Below are positions 44,791 to 54,118 of a DNA stretch of 64,000 bases, one piece after another; within the stretch, counting starts at the first letter, position 1, and each line of letters starts with the position of its first letter. The stretch lies in assembly GCF_018802605.1 (NCBI RefSeq), contig NZ_CP069161.1, positions 1,984,001-2,048,000 on the forward strand, given 5' to 3'. The stretch comes from Paludibacterium paludis (lineage in GTDB: Bacteria > Pseudomonadota > Gammaproteobacteria > Burkholderiales > Chromobacteriaceae). Below the pieces are notes generated by a model, which was given only the letters and a program-made list of their open reading frames with translations, ran no database searches and was not told the origin of the DNA. Made by a program: the position numbers and the translations under genes.

Positions 44791-45262
44791 GCTGCCCGCG
44801 ACGCTCGGCGCGGCCCTGGCGGCGCGAGGCGAAACCCTGGCGACCGCCGAGTCGTGCACCGGCGGCATGGTCGCCGCCGCGCTGACCGACATCGCGGGCA
44901 GTTCGGCCTGGTTCGGGTTCGGTTGGGTGACGTATGCCAACGAAGCCAAGATGCGCCAGCTTGGCGTGTCGGCGCGAACCCTGTCCGAGTGCGGAGCCGT
45001 CAGCGAGGCGACGGTCGGCGAGATGGCGCGTGGTGCCCTTGCGGCCTCCGGCGCGCACTGGGCCGTCGCGGTGTCCGGCATTGCCGGGCCGGGCGGCGCG
45101 GTGCCGGGCAAGCCTGTCGGCACAGTGTGGTTCGCGGTGGCGCGCGCCGGAGGCGGCGTGGCCTGCCGCTTGCGGCATTTTTCCGGGGACAGGGCCGCCG
45201 TGCGCGACGCCGCGGCCTCCGAGGCGCTGGCGTTCGTACTGGAGTGCCTTGCCGCCTCCTGA
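44777..45262 (+). CDS. pncC: Nicotinamide-nucleotide amidase (CinA C-terminal domain)
   Basis: A 161-residue stand-alone CinA C-terminal domain protein. Motifs are [23 protein letters not shown] with the nucleophilic Ser/Thr region, VTYANEAK, and [22 protein letters not shown]. It deamidates NMN to NaMN in NAD recycling. The start overlaps the end of pgi. It is convergent with xerC with 10 bp between stops. Confidence 0.94.
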   Translation: MRRTELPATLGAALAARGETLATAESCTGGMVAAALTDIAGSSAWFGFGWVTYANEAKMRQLGVSARTLSECGAVSEATVGEMARGALAASGAHWAVAVSGIAGPGGAVPGKPVGTVWFAVARAGGGVACRLRHFSGDRAAVRDAAASEALAFVLECLAAS

Positions 45263-45272
45263 GGCGGGCCGG

Positions 45273-46154
45273 TTACTTCTTTCTGGCGCGTGGGTGCGCG
45301 GCGTCGTACACGCTGGCCAGATGCTGGAAATCGAGACTGGTGTAGATCTGGGTCGTCGACAGGTTGGCGTGGCCCAGCATCTCCTGGACGCTGCGAAGAT
45401 CGCCGGACGATTGCAGCACATGCGACGCGAAGCTGTGGCGCAGCATGTGCGGATGTACGTGACGATCGCAGCCTCCCGCCACCGCCCACTGCGCGAGGCG
45501 CTTTTCGATCTGTCTTCCCGTCAGTCGCTTGCCACTGCGGCTGCCCACGAAGACAGCCGCTTCGCCCTCCGCCGCCATCCTGACGCCCAGCCAGTCGCTC
45601 AAGCGCCGGAGCGCTTCCGCGCCGACCGGCACAAGGCGTGTCTTGTTGCCCTTGCCGTGCACGGTGACCAGCGCATCGCCCAGATCCAGGTCCTTCAGCT
45701 CCAGATTGGCCAGCTCCGACAGCCGTAGTCCCGATGAGTACATCAGCTCATACATCGCCCGATCGCGTAACGCCAGCGGACCGTCCGGTTCGATGCCCTC
45801 GAGCAGGGCGCATGTCGCGTCCACCGGCAGTGCGCCTGGCAGTCGTTTGGGTGATTTGGGCGCGCGCAAACCCAGGCAGGGGTTGGTGTCGAGCCGGCCC
45901 TCCCTGCAGAGCCAGTCGTAATAGCGGCGCCAGGCGGACAGCGCGCGGGCTATCGAGCGGCCGGACAGCCCCTTGGCGTGGAGTCTGGCGAGTAATTGCC
46001 GGATGCGCCTCGTGTCGGCTCGCTCGGGTGTGTCGCCGTCCAGTTGGGCGGTGAGCAGCGTCAGATCCTGGAGGTAGGCTTCGATGGTGCGCGGACTTCG
46101 GCCCTCTTGCGCGAGTGTCGCGGCGAACGGAGCGAACATGGCGGCGTCGTTCAT
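45273..46154 (-). CDS. xerC: Tyrosine recombinase XerC
   Basis: A 293-residue tyrosine recombinase. The N-terminal SAM-like domain (LAQEGRSPRTIEAYLQDL) is followed by the catalytic domain with Arg in LMYSSGLRLSELANL, Lys in HGKGNKTR, HxxR in HPHMLRHSFASH, His in EMLGHANLSTTQ and the nucleophile Tyr in TQIYTSL. With XerD it resolves chromosome dimers at dif. No attachment site or phage genes are nearby, so it is the housekeeping enzyme. It overlaps moxR by 4 bp. Confidence 0.96.
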   Translation of the reverse strand: MNDAAMFAPFAATLAQEGRSPRTIEAYLQDLTLLTAQLDGDTPERADTRRIRQLLARLHAKGLSGRSIARALSAWRRYYDWLCREGRLDTNPCLGLRAPKSPKRLPGALPVDATCALLEGIEPDGPLALRDRAMYELMYSSGLRLSELANLELKDLDLGDALVTVHGKGNKTRLVPVGAEALRRLSDWLGVRMAAEGEAAVFVGSRSGKRLTGRQIEKRLAQWAVAGGCDRHVHPHMLRHSFASHVLQSSGDLRSVQEMLGHANLSTTQIYTSLDFQHLASVYDAAHPRARKK

Positions 46155-46999
46155 TTTCGGGTCTTGAGGCGGACCATCAGCCGCTCCAGAAGGTGCAGGT
46201 CCTGCTCGTTCTTGAGGAGGGCGCCGGCGAGGGGCGGGGCGGCTTCGCCCTGCCTGACCGGCGCGAGCTCGGCCGGTGTGATGTTGCCCGCGGTCAATAG
46301 CCGGATCCAGTCGAGCAGTTCCGAGGTGGTGGGTTTTTTCTTGAGGCCGGGCAGTTCGCGCAGCGAAAAGAAAATCTCCAGCGCCTCGCGCACCAGCGTG
46401 GTCTGCAATCCCGGATAGTGCACGTCGACGATGGCCTGCATGGTGGACGCGTCCGGGAAGCGGATGTAGTGGAAGAAGCAGCGGCGCAGGAAGGCGTCGG
46501 GCAACTCCTTTTCATTGTTGGAGGTGATGACGATCACCGGGCGTTGCCGCGCCTTCACGAATCGCTGCAGTTCCGGCACGAAAAACTCCATTTGATCCAG
46601 TTCGCGCAACAGATCGTTCGGGAATTCGATGTCCGCCTTGTCGATCTCGTCGATCAGCAGTACGGGCGGGTTGTCGGCCTCGAAAGCTTGCCATAGTTTG
46701 CCCTTGACAATGTAGTTGGCGATGTCGGCGACGCGCGCGTCACCCAGTTGCGAATCGCGCAGCCGCGAGACGGCGTCGTATTCGTACAGCCCGTGCTGGG
46801 CCTTGGTGGTCGATTTGACGGGCCAGACGATCAGCTCTCGCGACAGGCTGCGCGCGATCTCTTCGGCGAGCATGGTTTTGCCCGTGCCCGGCTCGCCCTT
46901 GATCAGCAAGGGGCGCTCGAGGGTGATGGCGGCGTTGACGGCCATCATCAGGTCGTCGGTGGCAACGTAACGGTCGGTTCCGGTGAAGCGGGTTGTCAT
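46151..46999 (-). CDS. MoxR-family AAA+ ATPase
   Basis: A 282-residue AAA+ ATPase. Walker A is GEPGTGKTML, Walker B is VLLIDEIDKAD, sensor 1 is ITSNNEKELPDAFLRRC, and an arginine finger and C-terminal lid follow. MoxR proteins remodel or load cofactors into targets with a vWA partner. The partner of the CoxE type lies 32 kb away at 12647-13831. It is the first gene of a two-gene unit with xerC (4 bp overlap). Confidence 0.92.
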   Translation of the reverse strand: MTTRFTGTDRYVATDDLMMAVNAAITLERPLLIKGEPGTGKTMLAEEIARSLSRELIVWPVKSTTKAQHGLYEYDAVSRLRDSQLGDARVADIANYIVKGKLWQAFEADNPPVLLIDEIDKADIEFPNDLLRELDQMEFFVPELQRFVKARQRPVIVITSNNEKELPDAFLRRCFFHYIRFPDASTMQAIVDVHYPGLQTTLVREALEIFFSLRELPGLKKKPTTSELLDWIRLLTAGNITPAELAPVRQGEAAPPLAGALLKNEQDLHLLERLMVRLKTRK

Positions 47000-47053
47000 G
47001 GCGCGGTTCGGTGTGTCGTTCGTGTCGGAAGATGGGGCAGAGTATAAATGATC

Positions 47054-47074
47054 AGGCCGCCGTCATGGCGGCCT
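47054..47074 (-). terminator. Possible terminator after the TerB-like gene
   Basis: AGGCCGCC, a 5-nt loop, and GGCGGCCT lie 22 bp after the TerB-like stop. On the minus strand they are followed by GATCATTTAT, only weakly T-rich. Confidence 0.45.
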
Positions 47075-47095
47075 TCTGGCGGGTTGTGTTCCGGT

Positions 47096-47515
47096 TCACG
47101 ACTTGGCGAAACGGGCCTCGATGTCCTCGAGGCTGATGTGCCATTTTTGCATCATGTAGCGCAGCAAGGCGATTTCCGGGTCGCTGATTTCGCCGTCCGA
47201 TTTTGACAGGTCGATGGCGATCGCGCAGGTCAGAATGCGCTTGCCCTGGTCGGTGATGTCCTCGAGCAGGGTATCGACCCGTGCCTTGTCGATCAGGCGG
47301 ATGGTGCCGTCCGCCTCGTCCGCTTCGTCGGAGATGTCGTCGCAGTAGTCGGTCAGGATCTGCGTGAAGCGGCGCCGGTCAAGGCCGATCAGATCGTAAG
47401 TGTGCAGCTTTTCCAGGGCGTCCAGCTCGCGTTCGTCCATGTTGCCGTCGGTGATCATGAACATGGCCAGTATGCGGGCGATGGCTTCCGGGCTGTTGCG
47501 TTGATATGTTCTCAT
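47096..47515 (-). CDS. TerB-like tellurite-resistance family protein
   Basis: A 139-residue, acidic, helical protein of the TerB-like fold. Two repeats of a metal-binding type are visible: MFMITDGNMDERELDALEKLH and IDLSKSDGEISDPEIALLRYM. TerB-like proteins are found with many membrane and stress systems; most are not tellurite-specific. ATG 47515 has AGGGAGG at ideal spacing, better than an upstream in-frame start. It follows the thioesterase gene after 17 bp on the same strand. Confidence 0.82.
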   Translation of the reverse strand: MRTYQRNSPEAIARILAMFMITDGNMDERELDALEKLHTYDLIGLDRRRFTQILTDYCDDISDEADEADGTIRLIDKARVDTLLEDITDQGKRILTCAIAIDLSKSDGEISDPEIALLRYMMQKWHISLEDIEARFAKS

Positions 47516-47532
47516 GGGTAGCCTCCCTGTTG

Positions 47533-47958
47533 TTATCGGCAAAATCGTGCTGCAAAAGACTCCGGAATGGGAACGACCTTGCGGTGCCCGTAATCGAAGA
47601 ACACGATGCCTGTCTTCAATCTTGCCACTTCTTTTCCGGTTCTGTCATCGGTTGCCTGATAAATGAGTTCCAGGCCGCAGCGGGAGAGGTCGCCGATGCC
47701 GATCCGGAAGCGCAGGCGGTCGCCATGCCTGGCCTCGGCGATGTAGCGGATGGCTGCGTCGGCCATGATGATGCCGACTCCGTCGACGTCCATCTCCGTG
47801 TAGCCGCTTTGCCGCAGGAAACGGATGCGGGCTTCCTGGGCGAGCGTGAGAATGGCGTCGTTTCCCATGTGGCCTCCGTAATTGATGTCGCCGACGCGGA
47901 TGTCGAGTGCGGTTTCGAAAAGGAAGGTATCCGGGAGGGGGATTTCAACGCGTGCCAT
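47533..47958 (-). CDS. Hotdog-fold acyl-CoA thioesterase
   Basis: A 141-residue single hotdog domain protein. The active-site type region is LDIRVGDINYGGHMGNDAILTLAQEARIRFL, with the Asp-to-His spacing of 4-hydroxybenzoyl-CoA-thioesterase-like enzymes. LELIYQATDDRTGKEVARLKTGIVFFD follows. It likely hydrolyses an acyl-CoA or acyl-ACP; the substrate is unknown. It is divergent from the universal stress protein gene and upstream of the TerB-like gene. Confidence 0.82.
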   Translation of the reverse strand: MARVEIPLPDTFLFETALDIRVGDINYGGHMGNDAILTLAQEARIRFLRQSGYTEMDVDGVGIIMADAAIRYIAEARHGDRLRFRIGIGDLSRCGLELIYQATDDRTGKEVARLKTGIVFFDYGHRKVVPIPESFAARFCR

Positions 47959-48001
47959 CGGGTGGGTGTCCTGAAATGATTGTCAACCCGGCTTCAAGTA
48001 T

Positions 48002-48042
48002 TTAATCTGCATCAACCGTGGGCCAGTCGATTTTGCTAGACT
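48002..48042 (+). promoter_or_regulatory. FNR/Anr-like box and -10 of the universal stress protein gene
   Basis: TTAAT-CTGC-ATCAA (48002-48015) has one mismatch to the FNR consensus. TAGACT at 48037-48042 is a plausible -10. A start near 48049 would put the box at about -41, as for class II activation. Confidence 0.5.
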
Positions 48043-48079
48043 GGTCCTGTAGAGGCTAACTTCAAGAAGAGGGCGCAAA

Positions 48080-48529
48080 ATGTACAAGAAAATCTTTGTT
48101 CCGGTGGATGATAGCGAATCTTCCAATGTGGCGCTCGCCGAAGCGAGCAAGCTGGCCGCCGCGCTGGGCTCCGAACTGCGTCTTGTGCATGTGGTCGATC
48201 TGGCTCAGTTCGGTTGGGGCGGTACCGAGTTTCTTGATGCGGCGGAATTGCAGAAATCGGTCAAGGAATCCGGCGAGCAGGTGCTGGCGGCCTGCTGCGA
48301 AACGGTTCGCGCGGCGGGGCTTTCGGCCGAAAGCAAGATTCTGGAAAGCTGGGGCGACAAGATCGCCTCGGTGCTGATCGCCGATGCCACCCAGTGGGGG
48401 GCCGATCTGGTCGTGATGGGTACGCACGGCTGGACGGGGTTGATGCATCTTTTGATGGGCAGTGTGGCCGAAGGGGTGCTCAAGACGGCGGACATTCCTG
48501 TGCTGCTGTTGCGCCATCCGGGCGACTGA
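48080..48529 (+). CDS. Universal stress protein, UspA family
   Basis: A 149-residue USP domain. It starts MYKKIFVPVDDSESS and ends with the ATP-binding type loop GTHGWTGLMHLLMGSVAE followed by PVLLLRH. Presence of the G-2X-G-9X-G-S pattern suggests ATP binding. Proteins of this group help survival under oxygen limitation and starvation. An FNR-like site lies 65 bp upstream, in line with an anaerobic role. An IS110-family element now begins 28 bp after its stop and separates it from a plus-strand terminator at 51822-51846. Confidence 0.93.
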   Translation: MYKKIFVPVDDSESSNVALAEASKLAAALGSELRLVHVVDLAQFGWGGTEFLDAAELQKSVKESGEQVLAACCETVRAAGLSAESKILESWGDKIASVLIADATQWGADLVVMGTHGWTGLMHLLMGSVAEGVLKTADIPVLLLRHPGD

Positions 48530-48557
48530 ACCGGTTTTCGGCGCGTCAATGAAATCT

Positions 48558-48573
48558 ATGGTCAGCCTGACCT
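48558..48573. repeat. IS110 inverted repeat, left copy
   Basis: ATGGTCAGCCTGACCT. It is exactly complementary to the copy at 51800-51815 and contains an internal dyad GGTCAG/CTGACC. Confidence 0.85.
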
Positions 48574-48788
48574 TTGCAAGAACAGAGTGCTGATGAATAA
48601 TGACGGGGTAGGCTTGCTCTAATCTATCCGGATTCTTGGTGGGCAGCTATGCCCGATCCATGATGTGAGCCGCTCCTGCAGGTCCCTAAAAAACCCTCAG
48701 TCTCTCATGACTGTTTTCATTGTCGGGGGGTTCTGCAGGCCGTGGGCCGGTTGTCGTCATCAGTGTCTGTCTTGGCAAAAGCAGGCTT
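48574..48788 (-). ncRNA. Candidate bridge/seek RNA region of the IS110-family element
   Basis: This 215-bp non-coding end lies between the transposase stop and the inverted repeat. In IS1111-type members of the IS110 family the guide RNA that picks target and donor DNA is encoded after the transposase. The region has several hairpin-forming segments (for example CTGCAG-flanked arms at about 48676-48740). Exact RNA ends and loops were not resolved. Confidence 0.4.
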
Positions 48789-49684
48789 CTACTCGCCGCC
48801 TTTCGCGAGTACCGCCCACACGACCCGTGCCAGTTTGTTGGCCAGTGCGCAGGCCACGATGTTCGAGTGGCGACGCTGCATCAGCGCCATCGTCCACGCT
48901 GCCATCGCACTCTTCCCGCGCGGCGCGTTCTGCATGATCACCCGGGCACATTGCACCAGCGGGCGGCGCAGGCTTTTGTCTCCCCGTTTGCTGATGCCCA
49001 GCAGCTTGGACTTTCCACCCGTCGAGTACTGTCGCGGCACCAGACCCAGTGATGCCGCAAAGTCACGCGCGTTGCCGTAGTCCTTGGCATTGCCGGCGTC
49101 TGCCGACAACTGGCTGGCGGTGATCGGGCCGATGCCGGGTATCGTCATCAACCGCAGGGCGACATCGTCCTGCCGGGCCTCTGCCGCGATCTCGCGCTCC
49201 AGTTCTTCGACCTCCGCCTTGAGCAAGCGGTAGTGCTCCAGCTGTCGTTGCAAGATCTGCCGGGCCTTGACGGGCAAACCGTTGGTCTCGTCCATCAGCT
49301 GCATCGGCAACTGCGTGATCCCCCGCACCCCGACGGGAAGCGCGATACCGAATTCCAGCAGCAGCGCATGGATCTGGTTGTTGGTCTGTACCCGTTCGGC
49401 AATGCGGGCCTCACGCAAGCGATGCAGTGCGGACAAGGCTTGCTGTTCGGCGCTCTTGGCGGCCACGTAACGCATGGTCGGACATGCCGCCGCCTCGCAA
49501 ATGGCCTGGGCATCGATGAAATCGTTCTGGTTGCCGGAGACGAACGGACGGATGTACTGCGGCGCAATCAGTTGCACGGTATGGCCGAAGCCCGCCAGCT
49601 TGCGTGCCAGCCAATGGGCGCCACAGCAGGCTTCCATGGCGATGCGGCAGGGAGGATGCTTGGCGAGGAATGCGATGAGGCTGC
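48789..49684 (-). pseudogene. IS110-family transposase, C-terminal fragment
   Basis: Reading from the IS21 junction this gives LIAFLAKHPPCRIAMEACCGAHWLARKL and continues for about 295 residues to the stop. It contains the rest of the DEDD domain (MEACCG; NDFIDAQAI) and the C-terminal transposase_20 domain (TIPGIGPITASQL, LVPRQYSTGGKSKLLGISKRGD with the conserved Ser). The first catalytic Asp, in LDIGKHSF, is on the other fragment at 51638-51740. An apparent start at 49736 lies inside the IS21 end and is not a real start. The gene is disrupted. Confidence 0.88.
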
Positions 49685-49713
49685 TGTCAACGACAACCGA
49701 AATCTGACCCACC
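49685..49713. repeat. IS21 terminal inverted repeat, left
   Basis: Begins TGTCAACGACAACCG and ends CTGACCCACC; 23 of 29 bases match the right end. A further CTGACCCACC copy is at 49738-49747. Confidence 0.75.
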
Positions 49714-49754
49714 ATTCCCTCACATCGACATTTCAACTCTGACCCACCCGGGTC

Positions 49755-51547
<1,793 letters not shown>

Positions 51548-51603
51548 AATCGGCGGCGCAAAGCCACCACGTTACCCCAGGTGGGTCAGTTTTGGTTTGT
51601 CTA

Positions 51604-51632
51604 GGTGGGTCAGTTTTACATTGTCGCTAACA
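51604..51632. repeat. IS21 terminal inverted repeat, right
   Basis: Read on the minus strand it begins TGTTAGCGACAATGT and ends CTGACCCACC. Another CTGACCCACC copy follows inward at about 51580-51589. Confidence 0.75.
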
Positions 51633-51637
51633 GCAGC

Positions 51638-51740
51638 GATTGAACTGTTTCTTGAGGACCGGATTGCCGCGCGGGTCGTGCCCGATCAGAGGAAAACTGT
51701 GCTTGCCGATATCCAGGCCGATCCGTGTGACGGTTGCCAT
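51638..51740 (-). pseudogene. IS110-family transposase, N-terminal fragment
   Basis: ATG at 51740 starts MATVTRIGLDIGKHSF, the typical IS110 N-terminus with the first catalytic Asp, then LIGHDPRGNPVLKKQFNR. The frame then enters the IS21 end and stops after two codons. Joined across the IS21 element (one flank removed) it reads on in frame into LIAFLAKHPPC of the C-terminal fragment. Confidence 0.88.
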
Positions 51741-51758
51741 GATGCTCTCCCCGAAGAA

Positions 51759-51799
51759 GAAAAAATGCCTCAGCAGGTTTGACGCCTGCTGAGGCATTT
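51759..51799 (-). terminator. Intrinsic terminator just upstream of the IS110 transposase start
   Basis: On the minus strand a perfect 15-bp stem (51763-51777 with 51785-51799, 7-nt loop) is followed by a run of T. It lies about 20 bp before the transposase ATG and would stop outside transcripts from entering the transposase gene. Confidence 0.8.
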
Positions 51800-51815
51800 A
51801 GGTCAGGCTGACCAT
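51800..51815. repeat. IS110 inverted repeat, right copy
   Basis: AGGTCAGGCTGACCAT, exact complement of 48558-48573. Confidence 0.85.
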
Positions 51816-51821
51816 CACATT

Positions 51822-51848
51822 AAACCCCGGCAAGTCCGGGGTTTTGTC
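51822..51848 (+). terminator. Plus-strand terminator, probably the original terminator of the usp gene
   Basis: AAACCCCGG, a 5-nt loop, CCGGGGTTT and TTTGTC. The only plus-strand gene before it is usp at 48080-48529, now 3.3 kb away because of the IS insertion. Confidence 0.7.
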
Positions 51849-51869
51849 ATGCCTGCCGCCGAAAAGAAC

Positions 51870-51894
51870 AAAACCCTGTTTTTGGCAGGGTTTT
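51870..51894 (-). terminator. Terminator after the XRE regulator
   Basis: AAAACCCTG and CAGGGTTTT around a 7-nt loop. On the minus strand a GTTCTTTTC tail follows. It is 40 bp after the regulator stop and could work in both directions. Confidence 0.75.
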
Positions 51895-51934
51895 GCTCGG
51901 CGGGCTATCGGCGCGATGGCGCCGCAGATCCGTC

Positions 51935-52258
51935 TTAGCCGGCGATGGCCTCGGTGGTGCCTTCCTGGGATTCCAGCTTGGAGCGTACGGCCTTGCGCAG
52001 GCTTTTGTACAGATCCGGGTGGGTTTCCTTCAGGTATTCCACGATTTCGAAGTCTTCGCGGCGTACGCGCGCCAGGTCGATCTGTTCAACGTGAACCAGG
52101 CGCAGCAGTTCGCGAACCGGCTTGGGCATGTTGCGCCCGCTTTCATAACGGGAGCCACCGGATTGGGTGACGCCGATACGGCTCCAGAACTCTTGCTGGT
52201 TCAGGCCCAGCTTGCGGCGGATTTCGCGCGGATTGGCGATCTTTTCAAACAGTTTCAT
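51935..52258 (-). CDS. XRE-family helix-turn-helix regulator
   Basis: A 107-residue protein with a single HTH domain near the N-terminus (REIRRKLGLNQQEFWSRIGVTQSGGSRYESGRNMPKPV). The C-terminal half, with EIVEYLKETHPDLYKSLRKAV, is helical and charged. ATG 52258 has AGGAA at good distance, preferred to an in-frame start 5 codons earlier. It is monocistronic, ending in a terminator. Two inverted repeats about 180-205 bp upstream may be its own operator. Target unknown. Confidence 0.85.
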   Translation of the reverse strand: MKLFEKIANPREIRRKLGLNQQEFWSRIGVTQSGGSRYESGRNMPKPVRELLRLVHVEQIDLARVRREDFEIVEYLKETHPDLYKSLRKAVRSKLESQEGTTEAIAG

Positions 52259-52273
52259 GAGTGTTCCTCTCAT

Positions 52274-52563
52274 CGATAGGGTAATCGGTGCTATTGGTGT
52301 CTTGTGTTGTACGTCCCGACACTCTCAAAATAGCAAATTAATTCAATGGGATATTTGAATCTTGTTAAGAGAAATAGTTCCCCGGACTTGCCAATAGCGT
52401 ATCAAGTTTTGCTTATGTTAGCGTCTTCTAATTGTCAAGGACAATGGTATTTGTCAATGTTGACGCCAAATGAAAAAACAGTGTCGCATTTCGAACATTT
52501 CTGGATGTGAAAAGGCAAATCCGGACAACATGGCAATTTTCAGCAAGACAAGAGGGGAAGGGT
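52274..52563. other. AT-rich intergenic region between the XRE gene and the 4.5S RNA gene
   Basis: The lowest-GC stretch noticed in the window. It holds the promoter and leader of the XRE gene on the minus strand and two inverted repeats listed separately. No open frame with a ribosome site was recognised. Confidence 0.55.
52432..52464. promoter_or_regulatory. Pair of TTGTC-type inverted repeats upstream of the XRE gene
   Basis: TTGTC-AAG-GACAA at 52432-52444 and GTCAA-TG-TTGAC at 52453-52464 have centres about 20.5 bp apart, close to two DNA turns. They look like a two-dimer operator. Confidence 0.4.
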
Positions 52564-52659
52564 GGCGAGCCTGACCCCCGGCACTTGCACTAAGTAACTG
52601 TGGCTGCTTCCTTCCGGACCTGACCAGGTTGGCTACCGTGCAATGCGGGGAGACCCGCC
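52564..52659 (-). ncRNA. ffs: 4.5S signal recognition particle RNA (small bacterial type)
   Basis: The minus strand holds the diagnostic apical loop and Ffh-binding core, AGGTCCGGAAGGAAGCAGCC, preceded by CCTGGTC. The 5' GGCGGGTCT and 3' AGGCTCGCC ends pair to close a 96-nt hairpin. It forms SRP with Ffh and guides membrane proteins to the translocon. A good promoter lies just upstream; the primary transcript may start a few bases before 52659 and be trimmed. Confidence 0.96.
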
Positions 52660-52672
52660 GTTGAAGAAGTGT

Positions 52673-52701
52673 ATTCTACATGGACAGGCGTGGTTTGCCA
52701 A
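52673..52701 (-). promoter_or_regulatory. Promoter of the 4.5S RNA gene
   Basis: Minus strand TTGGCA (52696-52701), 17 bp, then TAGAAT (52673-52678). The -10 ends 13 bp before the predicted mature RNA 5' end. Confidence 0.75.
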
Positions 52702-52825
52702 GCGATGAAGTCGGTCTTGCCGGACTGGCCGCGCCGGGGGATTTCTCCGGGGTGGCGTTGTGTGCCGGAGCAAGGCTGGATTATGCTGTGAGTTCCAAAT
52801 CAGCGACCTTCGGAAGGATGCCGTG

Positions 52826-54022
52826 ATGCCCCAAGCCCCGATCGATATCCTGGCCCGGCTGGTGGCCTTCGATACCACCAGCCGGCTTTCCAATCTGGCC
52901 TTGATCGAGTGGGTCAGCGATTACCTGGCCGGCTTGGGTGTGTCGTCGCATCTGACGTTTTCCGATGCGGGGGACAAGGCCAATCTTTTTGCCCGGGTCG
53001 GGCCGGTCGACGGTCCCGCTCTGGTGCTCTCCGGCCATACCGACGTGGTGCCGGTGGATGGGCAGAGCTGGGATACGGATCCGTTCGAGCTGTCCGTCCG
53101 GGACGGCAGGGCCTATGGCCGCGGCGCGGCCGACATGAAAGGCTTTATCGCCTGCGTGCTGGCCTGGATGCCCGGGCTTGTCGAGCAGGCGCGCGCCGGC
53201 CGGTTGTGCCGGCCGGTGGGGATCGCGCTCTCTTATGATGAGGAGGTGGGGTGCCTGGGCGTCGGGCGGCTGATCGAGGATCTGGCGCGGCGCGGCGAGT
53301 CCGTTTCCGGGTGCGTGATCGGAGAGCCGACGGGTATGCGGCCGGTGATCGCGCACAAGGGCATTGCCCACTACCGGTGCGTGGTGACTGGCCGCGAGGC
53401 CCATTCTTCATTGACACCCCAAGGCGTCAATGCCATCGAGTTCGCCGCGCGGTTGATCACCCATATCCGCAAGCTGGCCGATGCCGAGGCGCAGTTCGGG
53501 CATCGCCACGCCTTGTACGATGTGCCGTTCGCCACCTTGCAGACCGGTGTGATCCGCGGCGGGGTGGCCGGCAATATCGTGCCCAAGTCCTGCGAGTTCA
53601 TTTTCGAGTGCCGCTGGCTTCCAGGGGATCGCCACGAACGTTTCATCGATTCGGTTCGCGAGTACGCCGGGGTGTTGGAACGGGAGATGCGCCAAGTGTC
53701 CGGAGCGGCGTCGATTCTGTTCGAGCCGCTGGTCAATTGCCCGCCCTTCGAGGCGGTGAATGGCAGCGAAGTGTTGCATTATGCCTGCGAGCTGGGTGGT
53801 TGCCGGGAGTCGGAGGGGGCGGCGGTGGCGTACACCACCGAAGCCGGGCGTTTCAGCGAGGCGGGGATTCCCTGCGTGGTCTTCGGTCCGGGGCATATCC
53901 GCGAGGCGCATCGTCCTGACGAATTCATCGAACTTGAACAGCTGGATGCGTGCATGAACTGGCTGGAAAAGCTCGGGCATTGCCTGGTGGATGGAAAAAT
54001 CCGCGATGACACCTTTGCCTGA
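52826..54022 (+). CDS. argE: Acetylornithine deacetylase
   Basis: A 398-residue M20-family metallohydrolase. The metal sites are SGHTDVVPVDG, GRGAADMKGFIA, the catalytic Glu in ALSYDEEVGCLG, EPTGMRPVIAHKG and the last His in GPGHIREAHRPDEFI. ArgE removes the acetyl group from N-acetylornithine in arginine synthesis. The length and the VAFDTTSR N-terminus fit ArgE better than DapE. ATG 52826 has AAGGA upstream. It reads away from ffs. Confidence 0.93.
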   Translation: MPQAPIDILARLVAFDTTSRLSNLALIEWVSDYLAGLGVSSHLTFSDAGDKANLFARVGPVDGPALVLSGHTDVVPVDGQSWDTDPFELSVRDGRAYGRGAADMKGFIACVLAWMPGLVEQARAGRLCRPVGIALSYDEEVGCLGVGRLIEDLARRGESVSGCVIGEPTGMRPVIAHKGIAHYRCVVTGREAHSSLTPQGVNAIEFAARLITHIRKLADAEAQFGHRHALYDVPFATLQTGVIRGGVAGNIVPKSCEFIFECRWLPGDRHERFIDSVREYAGVLEREMRQVSGAASILFEPLVNCPPFEAVNGSEVLHYACELGGCRESEGAAVAYTTEAGRFSEAGIPCVVFGPGHIREAHRPDEFIELEQLDACMNWLEKLGHCLVDGKIRDDTFA

Positions 54023-54118
54023 CGGATTTCAGCCCTTAAAATGGGTGCGGCAGGTTGCCCGTCTTCCGCGAACAAGGATAGACGGGTTTGTTTTTTTCAG
54101 GTGATGCGAGAACAATAA

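Noticed and set aside
45273..46154. Integrase of a genomic island
   Set aside because: Sequence and context fit housekeeping XerC; no tRNA, direct repeats or phage genes nearby.
49685..49736. A translation start of the IS110 transposase fragment inside the IS21 end (ATG at 49736)
   Set aside because: The first residues derive from the IS21 terminal sequence; the real start is at 51740, across the insertion.
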